NCBI GenBank assembly: GCA_003246295.1
Contig: QKAS01000047.1
Location: forward strand, 1 to 64,000
DNA: 64,000 nt
Source: Clostridia bacterium
GTDB taxonomy: Bacteria; Bacillota; Clostridia; Lachnospirales; Lachnospiraceae
Direction: 5' to 3'
Shown here: piece by piece, positions 43,894 through 54,065 of the stretch
How positions within the stretch are numbered: position 1 is the first letter of the stretch
Layout of the letters: the number at the start of each line of letters is the position of its first letter
Position numbers and translations under genes: made by a program
The notes under the pieces: generated by a model
Database searches by the model: none
What the model was told of the DNA's origin: nothing
The model's input: the letters and a program-made list of their open reading frames with translations, nothing else

Positions 43894-46178
43894 AGATTAC
43901 TCCTCTTTATCGTCAAAATTATGAATAACAGAAGGATGGATCTGTCACCAACTGCCTGATTGAGCATATAGATAAAATCAGAATTTTCAAAGATGTTTTC
44001 CACTTCCTTCGAAGACAACATATCCTTAACATTCTGTGTGATTCCTGTGGGAATTCCACCCCATTTTCTAAAACGCTTCCAGATTTCAACGGTATAAGCT
44101 GCAGTCTGATCTTCCCGAAGAAGAAGGTGCATCTCATCCATGTAATATCTGGTGCTTTTACCCTGTGATCTATTTTCTGTTACTCTTCCCCATACTTGGT
44201 CCTGTACAACCAACATTCCAATCTTTTTAAGCTGTTTGCCAAGATCCTTAATGTCATAACAGACAAGACGATTCGTAATATCAATGTTGGTTCTATGATT
44301 GAATACATTCAAGGACCCGGTAACATAGATTTCAAGAGCTGTTGCTACATGCTTTGCTTCTGTTTCATCCTGTTTCAAAAGTTCCTTGTATAAATCTTCT
44401 AAAAGCGGCATTTTCTCCGGCACCGGATTTTCAAAGTATCTCTGATAAATCTGATGGATGCAACGATCAATAACCGTTTTCTCTACTGGCTGTAATCCTT
44501 CTTTACCACCAACAATCAGTTCGCACAAAGACAAGATAAAATCTGCCTTAAATGCAATTGGATTATCATCATCTGAGTAGTTCATGTTAATGTCCATTGG
44601 GTTGATATACTGTGTCGATGTCGGGCTGATCTTAATGACCTGACCTCCAAACCGTTCTACTAATGGACTATACTCTGATTCAGGATCAGAAATGATGACA
44701 TCATCATCTGTAACTAAGAATGCATTAGCAATTTCTCTTTTAGCTGCAAATGACTTACCGGAACCAGGAGTTCCAAGGATCAAACCATTCGGATTCTTTA
44801 ACAACTTTCGATCTACCATAATTAGATTATTGGAAAGTGCATTTAATCCATAATAAAGACTCTCATTTCCCGCCTGGAATAATTCCTGTGTTGTAAACGG
44901 TACAAAGATCGCCGTACTTGAGGTTGTCATGCCTCGCTGAATCTCGATCAGATTATTAGCAAGAGGTAATGAACTCATTAATCCCTGCTCCTGCTGAAAA
45001 TCAAGTCGGACCAGATTGCAGTTGTGCTTCTGTGCAATGGAACTTATCTGAAATACATTATTCTCAAGCTCCTGTTCTGTTTTGCCGGTATTCATAATGA
45101 GAAAAGTCAGTAAGAACATACGCTCATTCTGAGACTGCAACTCTTTTAAGAGTGCCTTTGCATCTTTTCCAAAGGTTGCCAAATCCGAAGGAATGATATC
45201 CATATCATATCCGGCACGTACTGCCTTTTTCTGTTCCTCAATCTTACTTCTATCAAGTTCTGTAATCGTATGCTTAATTGTCTTGATTGCTTCATTCTGA
45301 TCTACGGATTGAATGTGCATTGTTACAATCTGGCTACTTTCCACGCCAAGGAAATCTGCCAACATTCGATCACTGATATCTGATGCATCAATGGATAAGA
45401 AGCTCATTGCTCCATACAGATTTCCCATCTGGAACTTCTTTCCATTCGGAAATGCAAATCCACTCGGTGCAATAAAATCCTTTACTGAAAGTCCAGAACC
45501 CAACAGATACTTCCAATCAAAATTGAATTTCTCATTATCTCCCATATGGAACTGCTGATGCATCAGCTCTAATCTCTGCTTACCATTCAGAATATGTGCC
45601 CTTACACCCAGTCTTTTGAAATTATTTAATATATCCGTTTCTATATGAATAAGTCTTGGTTTTGCAGTTTTCATAGAATCAGAATGAATACCAAATGTCA
45701 AAAACTTGGTTTTCGTCAGACCGTTGTTACCAACTTCCATCTGATGAAAAAGCATAGTACTATACTCATCCCTGACTCCGTTGAATTCATCTTTTTTGTG
45801 TGGGATAGCAATGCTTCTGCTAAAACCTTCTGCATCTGTTGCCATGTTCATAAAACTCAGTTCAAAATGAACGGAACTGTCAAAGAAATTAAGAAAGGCA
45901 CACCACTCCTCAAAAATCTCTGTTTTATCCTCTTGCTGAGCCAACTGATAGTTAATATCCTGAAACTGAATAGTTTTTGTGTAATAATCAGGACCAACTC
46001 TGCAGATTCCATCCTGAAACATTCTATCAAAAGGAATTGACTGTTGTGCAGTTCTTGGAACGCCGTCGTTTTTCTTTGCATTCTTAATAATTTTTCTTAC
46101 TTGCATCTGCTCTTCTTTATTCAGATTTTTCGGCATTGCAAACTCTCTTTTTTTCTCTTTCTTCAGAAATTTTAACAA
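43848..46178 (-). pseudogene. VirB4-type conjugation ATPase, C-terminally truncated
   Basis: 776 residues, of which the last about 28 are off-family. A TTG start at 46178 has AGGAGG upstream. N-terminal VirB4 domain (SIPFDRMFQDGICRVGPDYY), Walker A ILGTPGSGKSFAAKRE, DDDVIISDPESEYSPLVERF, and YYMDEMHLLLRE (Walker B), then ITQNVKDMLSSKEVENIFEN and MLNQAVGDRS. After that the frame enters the leader of the 57-aa gene, so the last 50-70 residues are deleted. VirB4 energises the type IV secretion channel; this form may be inactive. Confidence 0.85.
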
Positions 46179-46536
46179 TTCTATCTACCTCCTTTTCTGC
46201 CTGCGCCTGACGAATCAGCGCTGAATAGTAATTATCTGTTTTATACGGCCTCACTTTTGGTCTAATGAAATTGGCTCGAATAAAGTGTCCCATAAAGACT
46301 TCTAAAGGCTGTCCATGTTTTTCATACATAGCAAGGAAAAAGAACGGCATCATAAGTACCATCATCCCCATTGCTGCCATACTGGTAGAACCTATTAGCT
46401 TTAGTAAAAAGAAAGAAGGCACTCCTACAAGTGCCGCCAGACTAAAGCAGATTAGCTGCCTTTTTGTCAGATTAAACATCACTTTATTTTTTACCTTCGT
46501 TAGATCACGAGGCACTGAAATATATGACGCTGCCAT
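46117..46536 (-). CDS. PrgI-family (VirB3-like) membrane protein
   Basis: 139 residues. SYISVPRDLTKVKNKVMFNL opens it, the PrgI hallmark, followed by two transmembrane helices (LICFSLAALVGVPSFFLLKL, SMAAMGMMVLMMPFFFLAMY) and a basic tail. It is an inner-membrane part of the conjugation channel next to VirB4, with which it overlaps by about 60 bases. 20 bases downstream of the TrbL-like gene. Confidence 0.9.
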   Translation of the reverse strand: MAASYISVPRDLTKVKNKVMFNLTKRQLICFSLAALVGVPSFFLLKLIGSTSMAAMGMMVLMMPFFFLAMYEKHGQPLEVFMGHFIRANFIRPKVRPYKTDNYYSALIRQAQAEKEVDRIVKISEEREKKRVCNAEKSE

Positions 46537-46556
46537 ATTAAAATCCTTTCTGTTTT

Positions 46557-47423
46557 TTAATGAGCATGAAGAATGCTCTTTGCTACGGAACCGGTCTTAA
46601 AGAGGGTAAATGCCAGAAGAATTGTATATCCAACAACGCCCCAAAGTGATCCGATAATATCTGTTGAAAATGCGATAGACTGAATCATGACCGCGTAGAT
46701 TCCTACACATACCATGATTAGAAATCCCTGAAATCCTAATGCAAACAAGGATCTTAAATAGTTTTGACCAATCATGCTCTGCTCCTTACTACCAAAAGTA
46801 GCAAAAGGAAGTGGTGCCAGACTTACCATGAGGTAAATCTCAATCATTCTTCCATACACAATCACAAAGATCAGTGCCGACAAGATAAGTACCAAGAACT
46901 GCACAACAAAGGACTGTAGGTATATTCCAAGAAGCGATCCAACCTCCATTGCCTCTAGGCTACTTTGCATAGTTGCCAGTGTACTTGCATCAATTGCGGT
47001 ACTTCCACTGATAATTCCTCCAGCCTGCGTCACCACATACTGTGCAACATCAAATACCGCCATTGTGATGTTCATCGTGTTACTGATCAAAGTTACCGCT
47101 ACAAAGGTCTTAAAGATCCATTTCCAAAAGATCCATGTCTCAAAGTTTGCCAGGTTGTTATGGCTCATAATTAACTGAATCAACTCATAGCAGGCAATGA
47201 AGGTAAGCAGTATTCCAGCAATTGGCATAATCACATTCTCCGAGAGATTTCTGATCATGTTAAATACAGCCGGTGAAAAGCTGCTTGGTGTCATTCCGAC
47301 TTCTGTAGCAATCTGTCCCACCTGATAATTCACAGAATCAAAGGTATTGTTCAGATTACTCATAATACCTGCTACAAGCACTTCCTTCAGCCAATCTCCA
47401 ATTGCCTGAATAATGCTATCCAT
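46557..47423 (-). CDS. TrbL/VirB6-like conjugation membrane protein
   Basis: 288 residues with about six hydrophobic helices (VIMPIAGILLTFIACYELI, FLVLILSALIFVIVYGRMIE, YLMVSLAPLPFATFG, GFQGFLIMVCVGIYAVMIQS). N-terminal WLKEVLVAGIMSNLNNTF is typical of this ICE family. Polytopic channel component of the mating apparatus. Standard order Maff2, this protein, PrgI, VirB4. Confidence 0.9.
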   Translation of the reverse strand: MDSIIQAIGDWLKEVLVAGIMSNLNNTFDSVNYQVGQIATEVGMTPSSFSPAVFNMIRNLSENVIMPIAGILLTFIACYELIQLIMSHNNLANFETWIFWKWIFKTFVAVTLISNTMNITMAVFDVAQYVVTQAGGIISGSTAIDASTLATMQSSLEAMEVGSLLGIYLQSFVVQFLVLILSALIFVIVYGRMIEIYLMVSLAPLPFATFGSKEQSMIGQNYLRSLFALGFQGFLIMVCVGIYAVMIQSIAFSTDIIGSLWGVVGYTILLAFTLFKTGSVAKSILHAH

Positions 47424-47491
47424 TTGTTACCTCCTTAATAAGAGGACCAGCAATTGCTGATCCTCGTTGACTTTGTTGCATACTTTTTCTC

Positions 47492-47704
47492 TTAAAATAA
47501 GCCTGAAAGTAAAGGCACAAGAGTTGTTCCAATAAGAGCTACACCACCGCCAGCCATAAGTTGCTTCATTCCCTGTGATTTTGCTCCTGGGTTATCATTA
47601 CCATATCCTTCCATCAGATTGATACCACCCCATACTCCAAGTCCTGCTCCAAGTGCTACTACTAATGTCTGTAATACTCCTACTGCTGATGTAAAAAATG
47701 CCAT
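47492..47704 (-). CDS. Maff2-family small membrane protein
   Basis: 70 residues. Two hydrophobic segments (AVGVLQTLVVALGAGLGVWG, MAGGGVALIGTTLVPLLSG) around GGINLMEGYGNDNPGAKSQG, the Maff2 signature. It is VirB2/pilin-like in size and topology. GGAGG lies before the ATG. A hairpin (AATCCTCT with AGAGGATT, about 47735-47757) in the leader may be a processing or termination site at the boundary with the nested element. Confidence 0.9.
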   Translation of the reverse strand: MAFFTSAVGVLQTLVVALGAGLGVWGGINLMEGYGNDNPGAKSQGMKQLMAGGGVALIGTTLVPLLSGLF

Positions 47705-47729
47705 AATTTTTTTCCTCCATGTTTTCCGA

Positions 47730-47887
47730 AGGAAAATGCGAATCCTCTTATGAACAGAGGATTTTTCCTCCGTATATTCAAATGTGTTTTATTGGTTATT
47801 TTGGCAGAATCCGTCGACTGATTCCGCTAGAATGCGCGCATTAAAATAAGCTCTCTCAGCCAACTTATAAATTTGCCAAATAGAGCT
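47730..47887. other. Boundary between nested element and ICE
   Basis: No gene. After the VapE stop a stem AAGCTCT...AGAGCTT (about 47840-47882) could end that transcript. A second hairpin (AATCCTCT/AGAGGATT) precedes maff2. I see no clear attachment-site repeat, but this is where the inner end of the mobilizable element must lie. Confidence 0.45.
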
Positions 47888-49477
47888 TTATTCTTCGTTT
47901 ACTTCGATGACTGTGAACCTGTCATCTTCTTTCAATATTAAGTTATCTTTCTTTTTAAGGAATTTCTCTATATCAAACCAGTTCCTTTTATTCGCATCCA
48001 CCGTCATTCCATATCTGGGATGCTTTGTCAGATCGTATTTGTCTGAAAAGAAAGGTCTTACGCCACGGATCTGCACAATACATTTTGATCCATCCATGAC
48101 TGCCAGTTCATCAATACTCATCAGATCATGACCAAGCTTCTGATAATTCAAGTTATAGCTCTGTGACTGTCCTCTTGTTTCACCTGTGTTATACATATCA
48201 ATTGTCTCTTTACCAAGAGTTGTGTTCAGGTCCTTAAGAGTCGTCTGTTCAGAACCAGAACTGCCCAGAAATATCTGAGCATCACAGTTACCAATAATCC
48301 AGTCTGTTACCGAATTATTCATAATGTCGCAAATCTGTTTCAATTCAATTCTCTTTGGCTCATAAGCCCTGTGAAGAGCTTCTTTCCAAAGCATTTTGGA
48401 ACAAACCCTGTCCCCCTTGAAATTATCAAGAAACGCAAGTATCATTCCTGCATCTGCATCTTCCGGCATGAACTGCTTCTGATAATCTTTCAGATACTCG
48501 GCTGATTCCCTGCTTAGCATAAGCCTGAACTCTCCTGACCTGTATATCTCCATAGCTTCCGCCCACACCTGCTCGATATACTTTCTTGAAAGCTCTTCAT
48601 TTTTAAGAATATGGCACTCAGCCCTGTCTGGATAAACCATGACCGGCATAAATCGTCTATTGCCTGTTCTGTCGAGAGGAAGCGTGTCCATAGCGTTGGA
48701 AGTGCCACCAAACACGCACTGTCTCGGTCTGTCCTTTGGCTGTGTCTCATAAGGAACCTTGTAAATGTCGCTCTGTCTGCTGATGAATGACTTTATATCC
48801 TCAATGCTCCTTGCACTGGCTGTTGCTATCATTTCTGACAGTTCTATGATTAAATGCCCCTGCATCTTCCGGAACACATTTTCATCATCAAGTTTCTTCA
48901 AATCATCCGTAAACCATGAATCATTCATGGCTAGGAATCTGAAAAACGTTGACTTTCCGGCTCCCTGACCACCCACCAGAATCAGCATATATTCAAACTT
49001 CGTTCCAGGTCGGTATACCCTTGAAATTGCCCCTAACAGAAGGACTTTCATTGCTTCATAGACATAATTGTTCTGATCGGCTCCAAGGAAGTGATGAAGC
49101 ACATCTTTGATACGTTCTTTCCCATCCCAGACCAGAGAACCTAGTTTTTCACGAATCGGATGATACTTATTTTCCATAGCAACCACATTGATAGCCGATT
49201 TTATCTTCTTTTCCGTTGTAAGGCTGTAATGTTCTTCAAGATACAACATGATATGGTCTATATCAGAATCTGTAAGTGCCGTACTCTCACGATACCACCC
49301 TAACCCCTTAACAATGTCGTTTCTGTCAGTCATCATGTTATAACGAATGGCTCCCTTGAACTTCGGGTCGTTCTCAAAGACTGTAACCACATTTCTAATG
49401 CACTGCTTCACAGCTCCTTTGTCTGTTGTGATTAACTGTTCCCTGATTCCTGCGATATTCCCTGACTCTTCTCTCAA
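47888..49477 (-). CDS. VapE-family (virulence-associated E) replication helicase
   Basis: 529 residues. Walker A LVGGQGAGKSTFFRFLA, then LIIELSEMIATASARSIEDI, DIYKVPYETQPKDRPRQCVF and GTSNAMDTLPLDRTGNRRFM (arginine-finger-like), all typical of VapE/D5-like ATPases of integrative elements. Works with the CHC2 primase encoded just upstream in replication of the mobilizable element after excision. Its start overlaps the primase gene by about 80 bases in another frame. Confidence 0.9.
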   Translation of the reverse strand: MREESGNIAGIREQLITTDKGAVKQCIRNVVTVFENDPKFKGAIRYNMMTDRNDIVKGLGWYRESTALTDSDIDHIMLYLEEHYSLTTEKKIKSAINVVAMENKYHPIREKLGSLVWDGKERIKDVLHHFLGADQNNYVYEAMKVLLLGAISRVYRPGTKFEYMLILVGGQGAGKSTFFRFLAMNDSWFTDDLKKLDDENVFRKMQGHLIIELSEMIATASARSIEDIKSFISRQSDIYKVPYETQPKDRPRQCVFGGTSNAMDTLPLDRTGNRRFMPVMVYPDRAECHILKNEELSRKYIEQVWAEAMEIYRSGEFRLMLSRESAEYLKDYQKQFMPEDADAGMILAFLDNFKGDRVCSKMLWKEALHRAYEPKRIELKQICDIMNNSVTDWIIGNCDAQIFLGSSGSEQTTLKDLNTTLGKETIDMYNTGETRGQSQSYNLNYQKLGHDLMSIDELAVMDGSKCIVQIRGVRPFFSDKYDLTKHPRYGMTVDANKRNWFDIEKFLKKKDNLILKEDDRFTVIEVNEE

Positions 49478-50033
49478 TATCTTCCACCCCCTTTCCTAAA
49501 TCGTGTATCACTGCTTCCTTTTCATCTTCCGTACCCCACAGCAGGGTATCAAGCTGAAACTCAACCTTTTCCCGATTCTGCACAGCTTCCACATATCTTT
49601 CATCAATTTTTTCCATGCTTTCCGGTCTGAAATTCCGCCCCCATTCTTTCAGCAGATGAAGATAGTCGGACAGCACCCGATATGTCTTTGTTTTCGTTTC
49701 TTCAAGAATCTGCATTGGAGATTTCTCTCTTCTTACCGGCTTGGGCGGTGATCGCACCGAACTGTCATAGATAATCCCAAACTCGTCAGCTATCTGCATA
49801 GCTGCTTCTCTTGGTGACCGGTTATAATATTTAGCGACAAAATCAATCGCATCTCCCTTTTCCCCACAACCAAAACAAAAATATTTTTTATCTGTCGGTT
49901 TTACTTTCATGCTCGCCGTTTTGTCCTGATGAAACGGACATCTGCACATGTTATTTCGATTGAAAACAATGCCTGCTCTCTCCATGACTTCTCTTGCGGT
50001 CACTCTTTCCTTTACTTCATCAAATACTCCCAT
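49395..50033 (-). CDS. CHC2 zinc-finger primase-like protein
   Basis: 212 residues from ATG 50033. The CHC2 zinc finger of DnaG-type primases is complete: CRCPFHQDKTASMKVKP, YFCFGCGEKGDAIDFV, then YNRSPREAAMQIADEFGI. No toprim catalytic domain follows; the C-terminal half is helical and charged (EKVEFQLDTLLWGTEDEKEA). It likely binds DNA and cooperates with VapE. Directly downstream of the MobV relaxase gene. Confidence 0.88.
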   Translation of the reverse strand: MGVFDEVKERVTAREVMERAGIVFNRNNMCRCPFHQDKTASMKVKPTDKKYFCFGCGEKGDAIDFVAKYYNRSPREAAMQIADEFGIIYDSSVRSPPKPVRREKSPMQILEETKTKTYRVLSDYLHLLKEWGRNFRPESMEKIDERYVEAVQNREKVEFQLDTLLWGTEDEKEAVIHDLGKGVEDIERRVREYRRNQGTVNHNRQRSCEAVH

Positions 50034-50094
50034 ACAATCCTTTCCGGACAATAAAAAAGCATCTGTATTTCCACTAATGGATTACAAATGCTTC

Positions 50095-51318
50095 CTAAAG
50101 TTCCATATTCTTTTTTCTGATATGCACATCTTGTTTTTTCTCATATTCCATAACCTGCTTCTGTTTCTCTTTCAGTTTTGCCTGAATAGAAACCCTTGCC
50201 TGTTCCTTAATCTGTTCCTTTGCCTTAACCTTATTTTTCGGCTCATTCAGGGCAGAGATGATATTTTCCAAAAGTGCCTGTGATGCTTTTTCCAGTTTGG
50301 CAACAATCGCATTTACGACCTTGGAAGCCACCGACTTTGATTTATCACTGAGTTTGTCTTTCGGCTGTTGCTGTAAAAGTTCTCCATAGTCCTTTACAAC
50401 ATCAACATCATGCTTCACTGTTTCCTCTTTCACACGCTTTGTGACAACCTCACAAGCCTTTTCATAAGCAAGGTCTACTGCTTCTTCAATGACTGCGTTT
50501 ACGTCCTCTATCTTCATCACAAGACCATCAAGAACAGCCTGTTTTTCCTCAATGCGTTTCTTCTGATTCATGATGATAAAATCCTGCTTCTCCAGATAGC
50601 TTGCACCGCCATACACCGGCTCAACATCAATCGTCAGTCCATGATTCTGACAGATGCTGATAAATAGTTTTCTGCACTCTTCATCAAAAACCATCTTCCG
50701 GTTATTGTACTTTCCCTTTTTCTCATTCGGCTTCGGAAGTTCAAAGCCAAGTTCTTCCAATGCCCTATCCTGTTGGGGACATAATTCTCCATACTGATTC
50801 ACAGCATCAAATACATGCCGTTCATGAATATGTGGTGTTGCTTCATCAAGATGCAAAGCCCAGTCCAGTATATGAACATGGGAACCATACCGTCTGTTAA
50901 ATTCCTCGAAATATTCTGCACTGACCTGTGCAAGCACATCAGCAGACACCGCACCGTCCATGTTTCCAAGCTGTAATAAAGTTTCTTCCGGACACGTTTT
51001 ATTATTTTCAAGAATAGCATCAATCGTTTTTACTCGGTCATAGTGTCTTGCTTTCCGGTTTCTCTCATTCTGACCGTCCACATGGTCTGAATATTTCTCA
51101 ACATAATATGCTTTTTCTATTTCCGTAAAAGTGAATCTCGCCCGCTCGTCCTTATCATTCTGCAGGCTGTACCCCTGATAACAATCCCAGTACACATTCA
51201 TCTTCGTTCTCTCTGCGTCAATATGCTCACTATTTTCTACATCAAATCTGCGGTCATTGTGCTTTGCGTCATAGGTTCCATGCTTGCCTGACCGTCCATT
51301 GTGCCTAGTTGCTTTCAT
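50095..51318 (-). CDS. MobV/Pre-type relaxase
   Basis: 407 residues from the ATG at 51318 (GGAAAG upstream). MobV signature ILDWALHLDEATPHIHERHV (core HLDEATPHIH) in the middle, N-terminal MKATRHNGRSGKHGTYDAKH with a catalytic-type His/Asn cluster, and a Gln/Lys-rich coiled-coil C-terminus. It nicks its own oriT and lets the element be mobilised by the ICE machinery. With VapE, primase and recombinase it defines the nested element. oriT should lie just upstream (51330-51600). Confidence 0.87.
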   Translation of the reverse strand: MKATRHNGRSGKHGTYDAKHNDRRFDVENSEHIDAERTKMNVYWDCYQGYSLQNDKDERARFTFTEIEKAYYVEKYSDHVDGQNERNRKARHYDRVKTIDAILENNKTCPEETLLQLGNMDGAVSADVLAQVSAEYFEEFNRRYGSHVHILDWALHLDEATPHIHERHVFDAVNQYGELCPQQDRALEELGFELPKPNEKKGKYNNRKMVFDEECRKLFISICQNHGLTIDVEPVYGGASYLEKQDFIIMNQKKRIEEKQAVLDGLVMKIEDVNAVIEEAVDLAYEKACEVVTKRVKEETVKHDVDVVKDYGELLQQQPKDKLSDKSKSVASKVVNAIVAKLEKASQALLENIISALNEPKNKVKAKEQIKEQARVSIQAKLKEKQKQVMEYEKKQDVHIRKKNMEL

Positions 51319-51419
51319 GCTAATCTTTCCTTTCTTTCCATAAAAAAAGACCAAGTAAATCTCTCTACTCAGTCTGTTTATCGTAACAATATTTAGTTCT
51401 TTTCCCGAAGGGAATTGCA

Positions 51420-51630
51420 ACGAAGTTGCTTAATCTTGTGAAGCTTTGCTACAAGCAATACCCAGTACTTAGTGGCGAAACGCCACTAACTGGGCAATGG
51501 TTGCACCCTTGACCGGCTAAGGCGCTTCGCCCTTAACCCGAGCGGAGTCTTTCTCCTGCACCTTGCGTAAGGCTCTGCCTTTACAATCCAACAACCTGGA
51601 ATTTTCAAGTGTTCGACAAATTGGAATTTG
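51420..51630. other. Candidate oriT region of the MobV element
   Basis: A 210-base gene-free stretch upstream of the MobV gene. A bulged hairpin CCCAGTACTTAGTGGCG-AAA-CGCCACTAACTGGG spans 51461-51494, and a second short one GGCGCTTCGCC lies at 51521-51531. Hairpins in this position are typical of MobV transfer origins. The nick site cannot be named from sequence alone. Confidence 0.5.
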
Positions 51631-51633
51631 TAG

Positions 51634-52128
51634 TTATCTATACTCATTTGGAATTTCGATATGAAATGTCTCACACAATAACTTCACATCATGCACATCA
51701 TTCTCATCAAATTCGTATCCCAGATGGAACATTACTTGACTATATGGTTCAATACAGGAAACCTCTATCTCCTCAATTTTTCCTTTGCCCGAAAAAGTTT
51801 CTATCGGAAAACAATCCCCCTCATAAAGAATTTCACCTTCGCCCGTATATTCAAAACAATGCAAATCAACAATTCTGTTTTTCGCATCTTCCCATACAGT
51901 ATGGTTCAATGTTGTATATTCCATCTTAATCTCATAAAAGTCATTAGCTTTCATCATCTCTATAAAGTTCTGATAATCTTTCTTTTCTACAAAAATATCA
52001 ATATCGTTATGGGCTCTTGACTGATATCCAAGAAGAGCATCTACACCCCAGCCGCCATCAAGAAAGACTTTAATCTCCGCATCTATTGCAAATTGAAGAA
52101 TCTGTTTTACATCTGTTATATTGACCAT
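51634..52128 (-). CDS. lnu(C): Lincosamide nucleotidyltransferase, Lnu(C)-like
   Basis: 164 residues from ATG 52128. Nucleotidyltransferase core EIKVFLDGGWGVDALLGYQS with the GG...D-x-D motif completed by RAHNDIDIFVEKKDYQNF; then YTTLNHTVWEDAKNRIVDLH and the terminal HDVKLLCETFHIEIPNEYR. From memory the length and opening (MVNITDVKQ) match Lnu(C), which adenylylates lincomycin and clindamycin. It lies inside the nested mobilizable element between the oriT region and a Cys-rich protein gene. No transposase is beside it. Confidence 0.82.
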   Translation of the reverse strand: MVNITDVKQILQFAIDAEIKVFLDGGWGVDALLGYQSRAHNDIDIFVEKKDYQNFIEMMKANDFYEIKMEYTTLNHTVWEDAKNRIVDLHCFEYTGEGEILYEGDCFPIETFSGKGKIEEIEVSCIEPYSQVMFHLGYEFDENDVHDVKLLCETFHIEIPNEYR

Positions 52129-52175
52129 CTTATCATCTCCGCAAATTCTTCCGTACAAACTGGAATTTGACTTGC

Positions 52176-52499
52176 CTATTTTCTTAAAATCTCATGTGGA
52201 GCTTCTATTTCATTTGCCAAGGTATGCTCTGTTAATTCTGACATCAATTTCAATTTTTTATTAATCAATGGTCGCATACAATTAGGAACATGTTCCTGAT
52301 GCGCTCTGTGGATTGCTACACATTCCTTACAGTTTCCGTGATAACGACAGGCTTTCAGGCAAGGACAGTGATCTTTGTCTTTATACTCCTTACGAAATTC
52401 CGCTGCAAATTCTTCTTGCAGTCTCAGTCCCTCGACACGGTTTCCCTTATGAAATTCTACCATTGCATCCAGTTCTTTCTGGTTCCCTTCAATCTTCAT
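52176..52499 (-). CDS. Cysteine-rich small protein
   Basis: 107 residues from the ATG at 52499 (GGAGG about 12 bases upstream; an ATG 8 codons earlier is possible). A Cys/His cluster CPCLKACRYHGNCKECVAIH followed by VPNC looks like a metal-binding knuckle. The N-terminal half is helical and charged. I do not recognise a function. It sits between the recombinase and the resistance gene. Confidence 0.6.
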   Translation of the reverse strand: MKIEGNQKELDAMVEFHKGNRVEGLRLQEEFAAEFRKEYKDKDHCPCLKACRYHGNCKECVAIHRAHQEHVPNCMRPLINKKLKLMSELTEHTLANEIEAPHEILRK

Positions 52500-52523
52500 G
52501 TTATTATAGCGCCTCCATTTCAA

Positions 52524-52625
52524 CTATTCCTCATTTTCTGATAAATCCCGATTTGGTAAACCATCTATACAATACCATACTTCATTGTCCATTACAATAA
52601 TTGCATCGCTCCCGCTTATTCTCAT
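52524..52625 (-). CDS. Possible 33-aa ORF after the recombinase
   Basis: 33 residues (MRISGSDAIIVMDNEVWYCI...). The frame is the same as that of the recombinase, open back to its TGA, and reads like protein (YDHDTLVAEL upstream of the ATG). It ends 25 bases before the next gene. It could be a real small gene whose start is further 5', or a leftover. Weak evidence. Confidence 0.35.
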   Translation of the reverse strand: MRISGSDAIIVMDNEVWYCIDGLPNRDLSENEE

Positions 52626-52664
52626 CAATTCTGCAACTAATGTATCGTGATCATATGCATATTG

Positions 52665-54065
52665 TCAGGCTGTCTGTTCACTTTTCTTTGAATGATACGC
52701 TTCACGTCTCATAGCCAGTGTTTTTTCATATCTCTCTTTTGCAATAGGGTCTCCATTCAATGCATCTTCACGCATTTTTCTGTAGCTCTTCACTGTGGCT
52801 CTAACCTGATACTGTTTACGCTCTGCAAGCTGACTCTGTGCTTCCTGATCTCCGGCTTCCGCCCTGGCTCTCAAGGCTTCCATCTGCTCCTTTCTTCTTG
52901 CGGTATGCCGTCTGTTGTATTCTACATTTCTCTCTTCCAAATATTTCGCATATTCAGGGTCATTTTCTGCTCTCTGCTTACGCTTTTCTGCTGATTTCCT
53001 TGAACGTTCTCTTGCAATAGCTCTACGCTCCTCAAGCTCTCTGACGGCTTCCTGATTGCCTTTTTCTGCCTGCTCCTTTAATTCTGCCAAAGCAATCTTT
53101 TTCTTCTTTGTAGCACGCTCCTGACGTTTCTTTTCCCTTTCCAATGCCAAGCGTTCTTTCTCTTCCATCTTCGCCCGATATTCAGGGTCAGACATTCTCA
53201 ATTCTCGCATTTTTTCAGATCTCTTACGGTTGTTCTGTCTGCCTTTTTCAAGGATTGCTTTATATTCTGCCATAGCTTCAGGATCTCCAGCTTCTGCTTT
53301 TGCCTTGATCTCTGCACGCTTCTGATTTCTTTTCTGCGTAGATTTCTTAGAAGATTTTCTCTTTCTTTCAGCAATCTCTTCCGCTCTGCGTGCTTCCTCT
53401 GACTGCAAGGCTTCCACTTCATCCTCACTGAGTGGAAGAACAAAATTTCCAATGAAATTGAAATAAATATCCACTTGCTGAGTACGGTCTTTTGTTCTGC
53501 CACCCTCTGCTTCATGAATTACAACCTTTTCAATGAAATCATTAAGCATAGGTGTTGTCAGTTCCTCAAAATCTCGGTATTTCTTAACCAGTCGCACAAA
53601 TTTATCAATCTGCACTGCCTTAGTGGATATACGTTCTGTAGCAGTTTCAAGTTCTGAAATTCTCTGCTCTAGGCTGCTTTGTTCGGTGTCATATTCTGTC
53701 ATAAGGCGGTTAAACTGTCTCTCCGGCAATCGCCCCAGTGTGAAATTCTCATACAGACCTTTTATCAGATCATCCAAATCCATCATACGACGTTTTGCTT
53801 CTAACAACTCTTTTTTATCATCTGTATTATCCTTTTCACACTGCAATTCATACTGTGCTTTCAACTGTTCTACAAACTCTTTTTCATCTTTAAGGACATA
53901 CTGTGACACTCTCTTAGTTGCCTGATAAATCAGCATTTCTATTGTGCTTGCCTTGATATAGTGACCAGTACATGAATGATATTTATTGTGGTACCGGCTA
54001 CACCGGAATGCCTGATTGCTGTCATATATTTTCCCATCTTTTGGCTTTGAATTGATATATGCCAG
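52665..54065 (-). pseudogene. Large serine recombinase, C-terminal part with charged tail
   Basis: About 466 residues remain. The recombinase zinc-ribbon (FRCSRYHNKYHSCTGHYIKA) is followed by the coiled-coil (LEAKRRMMDLDDLIKGLYEN, YDTEQSSLEQRISELE) and a DUF4368-like domain (ELTTPMLNDFIEKVVIHEAE, VDIYFNFIGNFVLP). The last about 250 residues are a repetitive, very charged tail (units like RAEAGDQEAQSQLAERK and KAEAGDPEAMAEYKAILEK). The catalytic serine domain (about 300 residues) is gone: the 5' end is fused out of frame to virD4. It must have integrated the nested element, which can no longer be excised by this protein. Confidence 0.82.

Noticed and set aside
53198-53515. 105-codon frame inside the recombinase tail
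   Set aside because: Alternate frame of a repetitive, charged coding region.
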